From Pelodera strongyloides (lineage: Eukaryota; Nematoda; Chromadorea; Rhabditida; Rhabditidae): a stretch of DNA of 64,000 nt. Positions 1 through 11,800 of the stretch are shown here, in pieces; within the stretch, counting starts at the first letter, position 1, and each line of letters starts with the position of its first letter. The notes under the pieces were generated by a model. The model did no database searches. It was not told the DNA's origin and worked only from the letters and a program-made list of their open reading frames with translations. The stretch spans positions 91,467 to 155,466 of the forward strand of contig JAANDG010000346.1 in the NCBI GenBank assembly GCA_036852015.1. The letters are read 5' to 3'. A program made the translations under genes and the position numbers.

Positions 1-358
1 TTTCCGTTGTGTATAATAAGCTTGTCTCCATGTCTCTTCTCTTCGTATGGTCGCTCGCCCTTTTCAACTTTTCAACATGAGTTTCGTCAACTTTTCTGTA
101 CTTCATGCACAACCTTTATTTTGTTACAAGAAAATGAAAGAGCTCCAAACAATAACAAGAGATGCAATAACACTGATGTGTTAATTCCCTTATGATTTAT
201 AAATAGTAAAAAAAAGTGCACAATGTGCTTATTTTTGCATTGTTTTCTCGTCGTCATGATCCAAGACGTCGCCCAGAGGAACGGCAACAAAACTGTGATT
301 AATTGTTGCAGAAAATTAGTCAAAAGTTGTAGTTTTCGTCCCCAGTTTCTAACAAAGT

Positions 359-531
359 TTAAAGCGAAATACTGGCCGGTTTTTGAAATGAACAGCTGCA
401 TTTTATATGCATCTATGCTAAGCGGGGTCGAATTGGGGTCTATTTTTTATGCTAGATTATACTAATTTGCGTATGTTGCATAAAATGAAGATGTCCACGA
501 TGCGTTTCAAATACCGGCCGGTATTTCCCCT
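359..531. repeat. palindromic TTAA element, GCGAAATAC subfamily
   Basis: The left end reads TTAAAGCGAAATACTGGCCG followed by GTTTTTGAAA. The right end is the inverse (GCGTTTCAAATACCGGCCGG then TATTTC), with the last bases altered to CCCCTAGG. It has the same termini as copies at 21587-21769, 38197-38379, 48411-48573 and 52572-52765. It carries no coding capacity, so it is a non-autonomous (MITE-like) element. Confidence 0.75.
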
Positions 532-1789
532 AGGCCTAGGCATAAGTTTTTTTTCAGAAATTCTAATAATTGCATGTTCTCGACCCCCTTCGTGTACTAT
601 GTTGTCCAGGTCCTTATTGCTTCTTCAAGCTTCACTTCTTTGTTTAGAAACGTCCTTGCGTCCTCTTTTCTTCTTTTACATAATGTATTCATCCTCGTTC
701 CTCCCTTTTTTGAGACGACCAGCGCTTTTTGGGGTGGAAAGTTCAAGTGACATGCAAGTTGTAAGTATTTAGTTTTCCATCTCTCAACTTTTCTTGTAAA
801 GATTTTTACTCTCACTGGTTTGCTTTCTATGAGGCAAGATCCAAAATCTCACAGAAATTTGCATATACATGGAAGTGCAAAATTATCCAGTGTAATTTTT
901 GTAAACCACATAATACTGATTGGGTTTTGCACGTAGATATAGAAGTAGAACAGAGCTCTATGAAAATTTGAAAACTCTAATTTTGGCACCCACCGCTAAT
1001 TGTTCTAATGCTAATTACGACCTTACGACTGACCCTGTGTTACGGTTTCCTTCACGCTGTTTTCATATATTTTCCATATCCAAAAAAAATTGAACCGTTC
1101 AAGAATCAATCATGAGTGCAAAATTATCCAGTGTAATTTTGCAATCATGAGTACCTATGAAGTGCTCAAAATGTACAATATATTTTTTTCTGATCCCCCG
1201 TTTCCCTCTTTTTATATTCAATAAAGTCTAATATAATCCGCGTTATCTATCATGTATTTATTCAGTTTTCTTAATCTTAATCTCGTATTAAGCACTATGT
1301 TTACTGTGGCAAAAAGAGGGCCATTTCATGTGGTCACAGATTATTATATGTATTTCATGTATTTCTTTTAAACGTTGTTAGTGTACATTTGGTATTAGCC
1401 CGTTTTAAATCTTAATTTTCCACTTTGATTTAGGCAAGAGAAATTTTTTGATATTATTATTGTGTAATATTGTTATTAAAATAATTAGATATATGTTCTG
1501 TTCTCTCTGGAGGTTTTTTTGCCATCTTTGAGGTATAGCAGGAAGGAGCAAAAATGCCTGAATAATACAAAAAAAATTTTTCCGAAAATGAGCACTGACT
1601 TTTTTAAAAATCATGGTGAATCCATGCATAAACAATATCTATATAAAAATCCACAATGTATTTAGTATCGAGCTCTTCTTTAGTTCCCTGTGCTTCGCTG
1701 TACTTTTAGATAAGAAGATAAGCAAACCTTTGCAATGACTGCGTCGCAAAGACTACAAAATTTTTTGATATTAATGGTGTGTGTTTTCT

Positions 1790-1960
1790 TTAAAGCGGTA
1801 CAACAACCCATTCTTGAAACGAATTTTGATAGCTTAATTCACACGTGGTACATGATGTGATCTACTGTTGTCGATTTTTTTTTATTTGAACCGGACAACT
1901 ATTTGCATATAAAGTATGGGAATGCCTCATATTCACAAATCGGATGTTATACCGCTTTAA
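1790..1960. repeat. palindromic TTAA element, GCGGTATAAC subfamily
   Basis: Starts TTAAAGCGGTACAACAACCC and ends GGATGTTATACCGCTTTAA, so the terminal inverted repeats are degenerate but clear. The interior is AT-rich and non-coding. Confidence 0.7.
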
Positions 1961-2774
1961 TTTTGAATGTTTTTATCCACTCATAGTATAGCGTACTCTC
2001 TTTAATCTTTATGTTCAGTTGCAAGTGCCAAAAGTAGCAGACATGCGATAATGAGTTCTGGTTTTGACACTTTTTTTACATTTTCGCAACCATCGCCAAA
2101 ACGCAACAATGACCAATTCATGAGACTTTTATTATATAAAAATTGAGTTATATTTGCGCGTCAAAACATCAAAGATTAATCAAAGTAGCGTTACTCAGAA
2201 TACTTGGAATTGGAACGTGGGCATCTTCCTTGCGCAACCTTTACAACGATGTTCTTGCGCGACGCTGGAGAAATCGCGGTGTTCGTGCGCCCGGCAGCTT
2301 TCTTAGTCTTCGCACATCGTTTGGGACGGTGAACTGACCTGTGCTGCACAAGATTTCCTTTTCTTTTTCTTGAGATTCCAAATACCTGTACCGTTTTTCA
2401 CATTGATTCTCCGACAGCATTTTCATCATATCAATTTTCTCGAGAGCCTAAACTTTTAAATATCGACAATTGCGATACCATAGAATAGTGTCGAAATGTA
2501 ACGCTGATCTAACTATCAGAGATAGAATCCCTTGAAAATGGTGTGTCAGGGTGTCAAGTGTCAAGCATCGAAGGTGGTAGACACCCTTCGAGACGTACCC
2601 TTGTGGGTTTATCAGAGCTCGTGAAATGCCAGATAAGAAATTAAGTAACTTCGTTACATAAAGTCGATTCTTATTCTAGGTAGAGCCGTCAGTGCTTCAC
2701 TGAACAATGCCAATTAACCACATGTTTACACTATTATCCACCTTCTCTACCGCCTAGTACACTTTCTGTCGTCT

Positions 2775-2829
2775 TCTTCTCTCTCTGTCTCCCCCTCCCT
2801 CTCTCTCTCTCCTCTCTCTCACACACTCT
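2775..2829. repeat. CT-rich microsatellite
   Basis: Imperfect (CT)n tract with short C runs. It creates spurious Arg/Glu-rich or Ser/Leu-rich frames on the two strands. Confidence 0.9.
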
Positions 2830-3437
2830 TAAAGGGGACGGCTCCATGAAAAATGAATCACTAGCGTATTCTTTCTGTCTGAAGAGAAATATTCTAATTA
2901 AATAGCATGTACAAAATTGTGCGCAGAATTTTAATAATACATATGCTGCATTGCCTCTCAACGAATGTAAGGCTCCAATTATACGCGGGCGAATATTAAG
3001 ATGCATTGTTAAAGCTTTTGCCGATTAACATATTGTTCTACTTGAGTTTGTTTGATATGGCCAGAATCCAGGGACGCGTAGTTGTTCTATGTATATGTTA
3101 CAAACGGCGGTGTTTTTCTTTCGCTCATTACTTCTCGGGTTGTTATGTTTTGCAATTTTTAAATACACAATTTTTATCAGAATTAAAAACTCTCCAAAAT
3201 GAGCTATATCTCATTTGCTAACTCCACAATGGCTCATTGCCATTCCCTTGAAAGACTAAAGTCTATTAAACTTTATTCTTGATTAAAAATGTTTCCTGCT
3301 CTTGCATCTCGCAACTTTCGTTTGATATTGTCTTCTCTTCTAATATCAACGTCAATGATGACACGATTTCTGATGTCTTCTAGTTCTTCAATTTGCATAA
3401 TGTATCTTTTTCTGATTCCTTCCACGCAGATTCAACC

Positions 3438-3511
3438 TCTATCTCTCTCTCTACCTCTTCCCTCTCTTATGCCTCTCCCCTCGCTCCTTCTCTCTCTCTC
3501 TCTCTCTCTCT
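3438..3511. repeat. CT microsatellite
   Basis: Imperfect (CT)n, longest pure run close to its 3' end. No associated gene. Confidence 0.9.
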
Positions 3512-3843
3512 GAATACATCTGCATATACATTGCTCCCGATTTATGCAATCCGATGAATTATTCGGTCTCATGTCCTTTTGTGGAGAGTTCTCCCACACC
3601 ACTATCCATTTTATCATTGGGGTTGTAATTTTAGACCAAATCTTTCTGAGAACCTCTTAATAACTAACAATAAGCAATATAGAAATGTTGATCATACTCC
3701 AAGTTATCGGTACACTAACAGCATAACTAACAAGAAGCAATATGATGTTTGTTAAGACCACAAAAAAACGACCACAATTTTTCCTACGTCGGAACGTCTT
3801 CGGACAGGAATTTTCTCGGATATTCTTCGGAAAATATGTATAT

Positions 3844-3845
<2 letters not shown>

Positions 3846-3887
<42 letters not shown>

Positions 3888-3906
3888 AGAGGGAGAAAGA
3901 GAGAGT
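3846..3906. repeat. GA microsatellite
   Basis: Nearly pure (GA)n of about 60 bases; the polarity is opposite to the CT tract 340 bases upstream. Confidence 0.95.
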
Positions 3907-4546
3907 GTGTTTTCGTTTTCTACCATTTCTTCCAGCAAGTTTGTTTTTCCTTCAAACTCCGAAGGGCCATCACCATTAATTTTCAATGCGCGGAAGATGG
4001 AAAGGGTGCTCCTTCTTGTGTCATTCCTTCATAATCTCACCTCCCAAAATAAGGACTATAACATTTTCTCTTTTCCTTTTTTTAAAGTGGCATGAACATG
4101 GAAAATACCAGCAGTTGGATTTCGCTTCATCCTTCGGGATGCATCTGGTTTTTGAAACGTTTTGGATATCTGCCTTCCCATTATGTTGTATACAAATGAA
4201 TATAATCAGGCTAAAAATCGCGCAGTATCGAGCAGTGATTTGCATAAACTACATGGGTATACGTATACGCCGTCCAACATACGTTGCAACGACCGGCTGC
4301 TATACGGCTTTACCGCTTTAATACTTATCGTTCTCCTAAACTCTGTATCTCGTTATCTTTCTCTCTATAACTATCTCTCTCTCTCTCTCTCTCATTTCCG
4401 CTGTTCTCCCGTGTGCTAATTAACATTTCACTGCTCTTCTGCATGAAAAAAAAACCAGGCACCACCGAAGATAGAAATATGCGCGGACTTCGGATGCCAT
4501 TCACAAAAAACTTGCGGGAACAATAAGCCCCACGCCTTTAGATAAC

Positions 4547-4611
4547 AAGCCTAAGCCTAAGTATAGGCCTAAGCCTAAGCCTAAGGATAAGCCTTAGCGT
4601 AAGCCTAAGCG
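4547..4611. repeat. degenerate telomere-like repeats (TTAGGC)n
   Basis: About ten hexamers of the AAGCCT phase (complement of TTAGGC, the nematode telomere unit) with point changes. First of several interstitial blocks in 4.5-8.1 kb. Confidence 0.8.
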
Positions 4612-4987
4612 TGTTGTCCGCCACTGGCTAACAGTCAAGCAGATCCGATTCTATCGCAGACCTTCACTTACATTATTCCTTGAAGCAGGCCTTCACACAT
4701 CTTTTGTGGAAAACGAAAAAAATTGTAGTATCCAGCTTGGTTCAATTTTGCTCAATGCCCGGGTTCGCTTTTACCCGAACCGCTAAACTCACGTTTGTTT
4801 TTCGAATTAGAGGGAGTTTGGTGAAGAACGAAGCACTGCTATTTTAGATTTTCAGTTAGCCATTTTGTTTTGTGCATTGGTCTTTCCGTTTTACTCATCT
4901 CACGGTATGACACAGTGTCCTAGGAAATCGACGTGATTTACTAAAAAATTGGTTTTAGTTCGCTAAATTCTCCGCTGTTTCCGCCGT

Positions 4988-5096
4988 TTAAAGCGGTATA
5001 GCAGAAGGTTTTGAAACATATGTTGGTCGCTATTCCCATGTTGCCCATGTATGTAGTGTATGCACGTTTCAAAAACCTTCCGTTTTCCCGCTTTAA
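4988..5096. repeat. short palindromic TTAA element, GCGGTATA subfamily
   Basis: A deleted copy of 109 bases: left end TTAAAGCGGTATAGCAGAAG then GTTTTGAAAC, right end GTTTCAAAAACCTTCC then CCCGCTTTAA. The usual interior is missing. Confidence 0.75.
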
Positions 5097-5531
5097 ACTG
5101 TCAACGCTCCGGATTTGAATTGTCAGGAGTGTGTCGTGAAGTAAAATAACCCTCAATATAATTCTTCAAATTATCCGTGTTTTGTTTTGATATTTATATT
5201 TTGGCTTTACATTCAACTGTATGCGTATGTGGTGCTCATTCTGTACACCACATCTGTATATTTCTTTTTGTTTTATTTTGTTTTGTTACTTGAATTTATT
5301 AATTTCAGAAGTACACATGTCCTGAAATGAGAACCATTTTATATGCGGGTCGAAAGGGAGAGTAATAGGTTTGTTTATTTTTATTTATTTTTCTAAAAAA
5401 AATACGGAAAAATCCTTAACTATTGGACGAATGGACAAATACTAATATTCTTCATTGGAAAATATAACGTATTAAATCTCAAATTTTTCATGTGAAAACC
5501 AAGCAATGTTAGAATGGTCTCACAGAGCATC

Positions 5532-5659
5532 AGCCATATTCACCATTCAATTCCCCATGGGGAATTCCCCGTCTTTTTCTCCGCGTGTCTCATATTAGAA
5601 TACTATTTTCTATCCCCAGGGAATAGTTCCCCGAGGTATCCGAGTGGTGAATATGGCCC
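5532..5659. repeat. palindromic element with GCCATATTCACCA ends
   Basis: Left end GCCATATTCACCATTC and right end GAGTGGTGAATATGGC are inverted copies. The interior has CCCCATGGGGAATTCCCC-type dyads. A shorter relative lies at 43154-43230, in a CAP-G intron. Confidence 0.6.
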
Positions 5660-5872
5660 CTGGAGTTTATGAGAGTTTGTTTACGAATAAAGACTAGAGG
5701 AGTTCAGAAAATATACCACATGTGTATATCCAACAGACAGAATTTTTCATAAACAGAATGTTTAATGAGCTACGATCTCTTTCATAATATTTATTTCTGG
5801 TTTACTTCATTTATTGTGTACATTATTGCGCATAATTGACACCAAGTGACCAGGCGGTGTCTCTTACGTACT

Positions 5873-6182
5873 CTTAGGGGCCTTAGGCTTAGGGCACCTA
5901 AGTGTATCAAAGGGTGCCAAATATTTTGTCACTAATGGCGCCGCTACAGATTTATATTGCGCAACTATCAAGCATGGACAAGTTAATTCACCTTTTTTTT
6001 AGTCCAATTCAGTTTACTTTATTTTTTTCTATACAAATTCGTGAGCTTTATTGATCTCTTACATCCTTTCCTACGTTTAAGGAAGTACGAGAGGGTTTAG
6101 GCTAGGGGCGCAAATGTTTTTCTAATGTTTAGGGACGCGTTCCTACGGTTAGGGACGTTAGGGTTAGGGATTGGTTTAGGGA
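5873..6182. repeat. scattered TTAGG(C)-like motifs
   Basis: Repeated TTAGGG, TTAGGC and TTTAGG words on the + strand (5873-5900 and 6090-6182), more degenerate than the 4547 and 7980 blocks. Probably decayed telomere-type repeats; the orientation is opposite to those two blocks. Confidence 0.45.
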
Positions 6183-6328
6183 CTTAAGTGTTCTTTAAGT
6201 AGTCTCACAACGCTCTTTCATTACGATAAGCTGGCAAATTAACTCCTACCGCAGCCGGAGACTTCATCTGGGGAACTAACTGAGATTTTCATTCATTATA
6301 TGCAAATCAAGCTAAACTGCTCCAGTAT

Positions 6329-6338
6329 GCTAATTCAG
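6329..6338 (+). promoter_or_regulatory. splice acceptor before synaptotagmin exon 1 (trans-splice candidate)
   Basis: GCTAATTCAG lies 15 bases before the chosen ATG at 6354. No upstream coding exon is visible. The layout of acceptor, very short leader and ATG matches spliced-leader trans-splicing in nematodes; a cis-spliced non-coding exon is the alternative. Confidence 0.5.
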
Positions 6339-6353
6339 GGTTGTGGGCCCGGA

Positions 6354-6486
6354 ATGGACGAGTCATGGCCCCTCACGGCCGCTGTCGGGTCGCTTGGTGC
6401 CCTCATTACAGTACTCCTCCTCCTTTTTTGTATCTCTTTCTACAGAAGGCGCCCGCGTCCGAGACATATGAACGCAAAGTATACAG
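6354..6486 (+). CDS. synaptotagmin exon 1: N terminus and membrane span
   Basis: Encodes residues 1-44. Seven residues precede a hydrophobic span (GSLGALITVLLLLFCISF) that ends in an Arg-rich stop-transfer stretch (YRRRPRPR). The lumenal part is much shorter than in Syt1. Cys25 near the cytoplasmic edge is a possible palmitoylation site. The start at 6354 is preferred over the in-frame ATG at 6300 because a consensus acceptor (6329-6338) lies between them. Donor ACAG/gttagg. Confidence 0.85.
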
Positions 6487-8761
6487 GTTAGGCTTAATTC
6501 TTTTTATGATTCACATGTTTATCAGAAAAGGGTTTTCAACTGTATTGTGAAAGCAAAGAGTTTCAGAGGCACGTTTCATAACAAAGAAAAACCTTATCCC
6601 GCATAGCATAGAGCTCACAGCTTTATTTTGCTAACGCATAGACCATAGACGCACAGAATGCAAGAAAGTCCTTGAGGAAAAATATTTAGTAAAAGGAAAC
6701 GTTTTTGTATGAGCAAAGCACAAATACCTAAAACGGGTTTCGTTGATTTCTATCTCTCGCTTTCATTTTTAAGTGACCCTTTTACTGTTTTACTTGATGT
6801 GTTCTGTCATTTCACGTTATTATTCACGTATACAAACATCACCGACATTTTTCGAATTATTCTTTACGTTAGCATAATTGCAGGCGCGAACTAAAGCGGT
6901 TAAACAGTATAACAAACCGTTTTTGAAACATATGTTGGACGCTAGAATCCCATGTATTGTATGCTAGAATCCCATGTATTGTTCGGTTGTTCCAAAAATG
7001 CAGTTCAGTTTTTCCAAAAACCTGCCGTTATATCGCTTTGAATTTCTAGGTGTTTAACTGAAAATCCGCTTTGAGCTGGTGTCTATTGGGTGTGTAGCTG
7101 CTTCTTGCTTTAATTCCTTTTTGAATATCCACTAACGATGTGTTAGAACTTAGAACTAGCGCCGGGTGCCAATTACACGCCATTTTTGTGCTTCCGGAGA
7201 GGCTCGACCGCCTTCCGAAATCGCAATCAAGTTGACAGCACTATCAGTGAATGTGCATGACACCACAGACAACGACAAAGACAAACACACGCACATACAC
7301 ACACATACACATATATACACACACACACACACATACACGCAACATACACACAAACAACAAATTACACGCATACACATGCACCACCCAAACACTCAACATA
7401 TGAATACCCCACTCATACACACACACACAGACATAGACACACAACATGCACTCATACAAACAGACACACATACACAAACACAAACACACACAAACATACA
7501 CACATACTCCCATACACATATCCACGAATTTTCTTGATCTTCCAAATTATGTGGTGCAGCATTCAGCCCTTTACTTTTCTAAATTCATGCTAAAATCTCT
7601 AGGTAAGCCATGTATCTAATTGTAAGCTGAACAATTGAATGAAATTTGAACCCATACAACATTTCGAGTGCTTTTTTGTCTCCTTTTCCCGTAGTATTCA
7701 GTTTGCTCATCTCGAACTTGCTACAACTTTGCTGATTCCTATGTCTAATCCTAAGGTTGGTGGAAAGAGTATTCGAATTAGAGTTTCAACTTCTATGTGC
7801 TATTTCTTTTTTTACAGTAGATCTCAGCTCGTAGTTCATTTTTTTATGGAATTCGCGTCGTTTCTTTTCCTTCTTCGACATTTTAAACGTGTAGTTTCCG
7901 TTTCAGATTAATATCTTTTGGACACAAAATGTCGTGCCGACTTTCTTTACCGGGTTAGTCATTCACCGGATTTGTACGAAGCCTAAACCTAAGCCTGGTT
8001 TAAGCCTAAGCCTAAGCCTAAGCCTGGTTTTAGGCCTAAGCCTAAGCCTGGTTTTAGGCCTAAGCCTAAGCCTAATCAAATCTCTAAGTTGTCAAAGCAA
8101 AACAATGCCAATGCCAATGACAATGCCCGAGCCTAATTGTAAACTTACAGCGCGAAACTTGGCCGGTGCTCTGCCTACAAAAAAAAGACAGAGTAGGTCT
8201 GAGCTAGGCGGGAATATGGCGATATTCAATTGTTGTGTGTATTTTTGCTCCACTTCACCTGCCATACAACTGGCCCATCTTAGGCGCACCAACGGCCCAC
8301 CTTTTTCTTGCCCAGTGTTGGCGGCGCACCGGCCAATTTTCATAGCCTAAGACTCATTCTGAACCGTTCCTGCTTTCATATATCGTGTGATTTTATTACA
8401 CAAGGCCATGGATAGAGTATCATTTGTAACAATATTGTTGTATAATATCATGTGGACTCTTCATTCTTTGAGATTAAATGCAAGGATAGCCAGAAAAAAT
8501 TCAGCGACCTCTTATGTGTCATATCTGTCATAAAAATGGAAGGTAGTTTATCGGTTTATTCAAAGTTACTCACGCTCCTCGTTTATTCACTAGAATGACG
8601 CTAGTTGAACTTATTATGCGAATGTTTTTGTTTTTGTCTGAGAGTCAAGACAGATTTGGGCAATTAAAGCGCACACTGCGGCTGCGGCGAGTTTGACATT
8701 ACCTGAAATCGCGATTTCGGGTTATATGATCCACCAGAGTTACCCAGTACCCTGGAGGGAC

Positions 8762-8846
<85 letters not shown>

Positions 8847-11800
8847 CGAGAAAGACAGCCATTGGCTTTCCAGAGCAACACGCCATTTTCAGAAGTACCA
8901 ACTTCTGTCGTTCCTCAAATCAAGATCAGTGTGCCTTCAAGCAGTTCGGCGCTCAGCATTTCAAGTAAGTATCATGCTTTTTCTCGTCGGCATTCTACTG
9001 TCGAATGGCACATTAGGGCTGTTAGTACGCTAAAACGTGCTAACGATAAGGGCGCGAAGCTCAATTGTCGCTTCCCAAACTATATTTTAAATTATTTACG
9101 TTCGAAACCCACGCCGCAGCTAACACTTTCATCATTCCTGAGGGTGACCATGAATAGTGATTGTGAATTTTGCGTACACCTCTTTTCTTTGATTTTCCAC
9201 ATACAGTAACTGTCACCTTTTACCAAATTAAAGCATCATGCAACCTGGATATAATTATTATTATTATTATTATTATTACCTCAAACAACGAAGCTTAGGT
9301 ACTATTTCCCAACAAAAAAAGTGTTTCCAAAAAGTGGCATCTGATGACTTGAATCGTCTATGACTTCTACATAAAAAATGAGGGAGGCACGGAAGACGAA
9401 AACAAATACATTATGACCAGCATTAAAGTGACTTACGGAAGGTTTTTGAAACGTACGACCGGCGACTACCTATGCCTCGTCTATGAATTTTCTACATAAA
9501 AGATGAGGGAGGCACGAAAGGCCAAAACAAATACATCATGACCCAGCATTAAAGTGACTTACGGCAGATTTTTGAAACGTACGACCGTCTACTACATTCC
9601 TGTGTATTTATGTTACGTGCGCTCGAATTGAGCTCGATGTTTTATTCTAATTATATTCATCTGCATACAACGTACGCGAATGCAGTTGTCAAGAATACGT
9701 TTCAGAAAACGGCCGTTATATCGCTTTAAATCCTATAGAATGTTCCAAGAAGCTAATTTGAATAAAATCCCAAATTAACCCCAACCTGTGTGGTTTGGTC
9801 TAAAATCCGAATCTGTGATTAGCATATTGCCCCCTCAGAAGATTGTGTCTCTTTTCTTTCGCTTCTCCCCTAGTTCCCACATAATAAATGAGTCTCTCTT
9901 AGGGATTGGAGGCTCTCAGCGTCTGCGTCTCTTCAGCCGGGACACTGTCTCGCCTCCCTGGATGAGCGCTTCTGAAAATCCCCGTGTCCATCCACAGCGC
10001 CGGACGCCGTGCGCCTCGCCAGCGGCCATGTCCACGTGAGTATCTTCTAAACTACAAAATACAGAATGACGTCATCGAATGTTGTAGTCTGTAGCGAGCA
10101 CTTTTGACACAAACTACATACTACAGTGACGTATTCACGTTCATGTGTTTTTGTTTTTGAAGTAGGTCTTCTGATAGTGTCTCTTCCGTACTTCAACGCA
10201 CAGAATTTTAATTGTTGTGCCCCGAAACCTACGCATTTTTCACCTTTTTCCATTTCGTGCCGATTTTATAGTAATTGTGCGGGGATGAAATTTACTTTAC
10301 TAAATTTATTAAAAAATTTCAAGTTCGAATAGCCCAAGAGTTTTCCAGTGGACTCGCATTTGAGAATATGATTTCTAAATCTTCCATATTTTTAAAATTT
10401 CCCTTCCTGCCACACCTTTTTCATACCAATTCTAATTTAATGCCTCGTTGGCCCTTTGTTTGACCGCGGCCAGACGAAACCATCAATCTTTATGCATTTC
10501 ACATTGGCCGGTTAATTTTCCTCTAGGGAATGTCCTATCAAGATTTGCACACATTTTTGCAGGCTTTTCTTTTTACCTCCTTCCTGGTTCTGGTGATTAA
10601 CACGACGTATAGTTGTTATATGTGAACGCTTATATTTAACGGGGGGGGATAACTTAAAATGGGTTCCCAAGAGTACGGGTACGGTAAAGGGTAAGGCCCA
10701 TGGGACAATATGTATGGAGAATTTACTTCTTCATAAGGGAAACCCATATTCATATTCCATGCCCCTGAAACTCGCAGTTTTGGGTATGAGTGGTTTCCTA
10801 AGGAAAAAATCTCTTCTTTTTTTTTCAAGGATCCAGCATACAACACCGTGTTTTTACTTTAAAGCGATATAACAGCCGGTTCCTGAAGCGTATGTTGGGT
10901 AACTGCATTTTATGCAAATGAGTATGATTATAATAAAAAAATCGACCCATTTAGCATAAATAAATAGGAATCAATTTTCGTACGCATCAAAAAAAAATCG
11001 ACCCATTTAGCATAAATAAATAGGAATCAGGTTTGGTACGCATCAAAAACCAGCTGTTATACCGCTTTATCATGCGCATGATGAGAAAATGAAGTTTGCC
11101 AGACAATTTGATAATTTGATGTACAATTTTTCTACTAGTCGACTAGTGCACCTTACTTGATATTTACCTTTGTCATGGCTTGTCATTTCTTATATAGGCT
11201 GATAAAAAAATCATAATTTATGTCTGACCTTTATTCTACAGCTGTACTTAGGATTTTTGATCTGTATCATTAACGAAATGCAATTGCAATTTAAAGTCTA
11301 ATCCAAAAAAACTTTCCAGGAAAAACACACTTACTTAAATCCATCAAAGGTCTAGGGATAATAGGTTTATTACAAAAAGTAGGTCAATTTTTGCCATCGC
11401 GAGCGGCTGCTAGCTATGACTTCAGCTGTTATTTCCGATATGGAGGTCTCCGACAATCCACCTGGTGAGCAATCAGATTATGAAAAGATTTTACAATGCT
11501 CGTCGGAACGTTTTTCTAATGTTCTGTCCAAATTTCAATCTGAGCAAGCTTCTGTGACTTTAGACGGAGACGAACTTGTCGTCCTTCGAAATGCACTTTT
11601 TGGCTTGAACAATTTTGCGGTAGAAACACTTCAGGGTAAATCGGCTATTTTGATGAATGTTTTGATAAATACGGCAGAGATCTGCCGTATTTTCCATGAA
11701 ACAAGAGAATATTAATGTTCAGGCACCTGCATCCTCTGAAGATGCTGTTACATCGGCATTGAATGAGGAAGTTAGGGAGGAAATGAAAGTGCGGTCTATA

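Larger units (their letters stand above)
1..6338. other. gene-free 5' flank
   Basis: I recognise no coding gene here. Open frames on both strands are short, lack domain character and mostly follow CT/GA microsatellites or element ends. The stretch holds palindromic elements (359-531, 1790-1960, 4988-5096, 5532-5659), simple repeats and two telomere-like blocks, listed separately. 532-1789 and 1961-2770 are AT-rich with nothing I can name, apart from a phrase reading AAATTATCCAGTGTAATTTT repeated near 880 and 1120. Upstream control elements of the synaptotagmin gene may lie here but none is visible. Confidence 0.6.

Noticed and set aside
2241..2429. Minus-strand frame with a coiled-coil-like N terminus (YLESQEKEKE) and a gtcagt donor
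   Set aside because: No downstream exon in phase, no acceptor or leader of the type seen in the two real genes, and no family match.
3657..4095. Overlapping frames on both strands rich in Arg/Glu or Ser/Leu
   Set aside because: They are translations of the GA microsatellite at 3846-3906.
7166..7537. 123-codon His/Thr-rich frame
   Set aside because: Produced by the CA-rich repeat; the complementary Val/Cys-rich frame is equally long.
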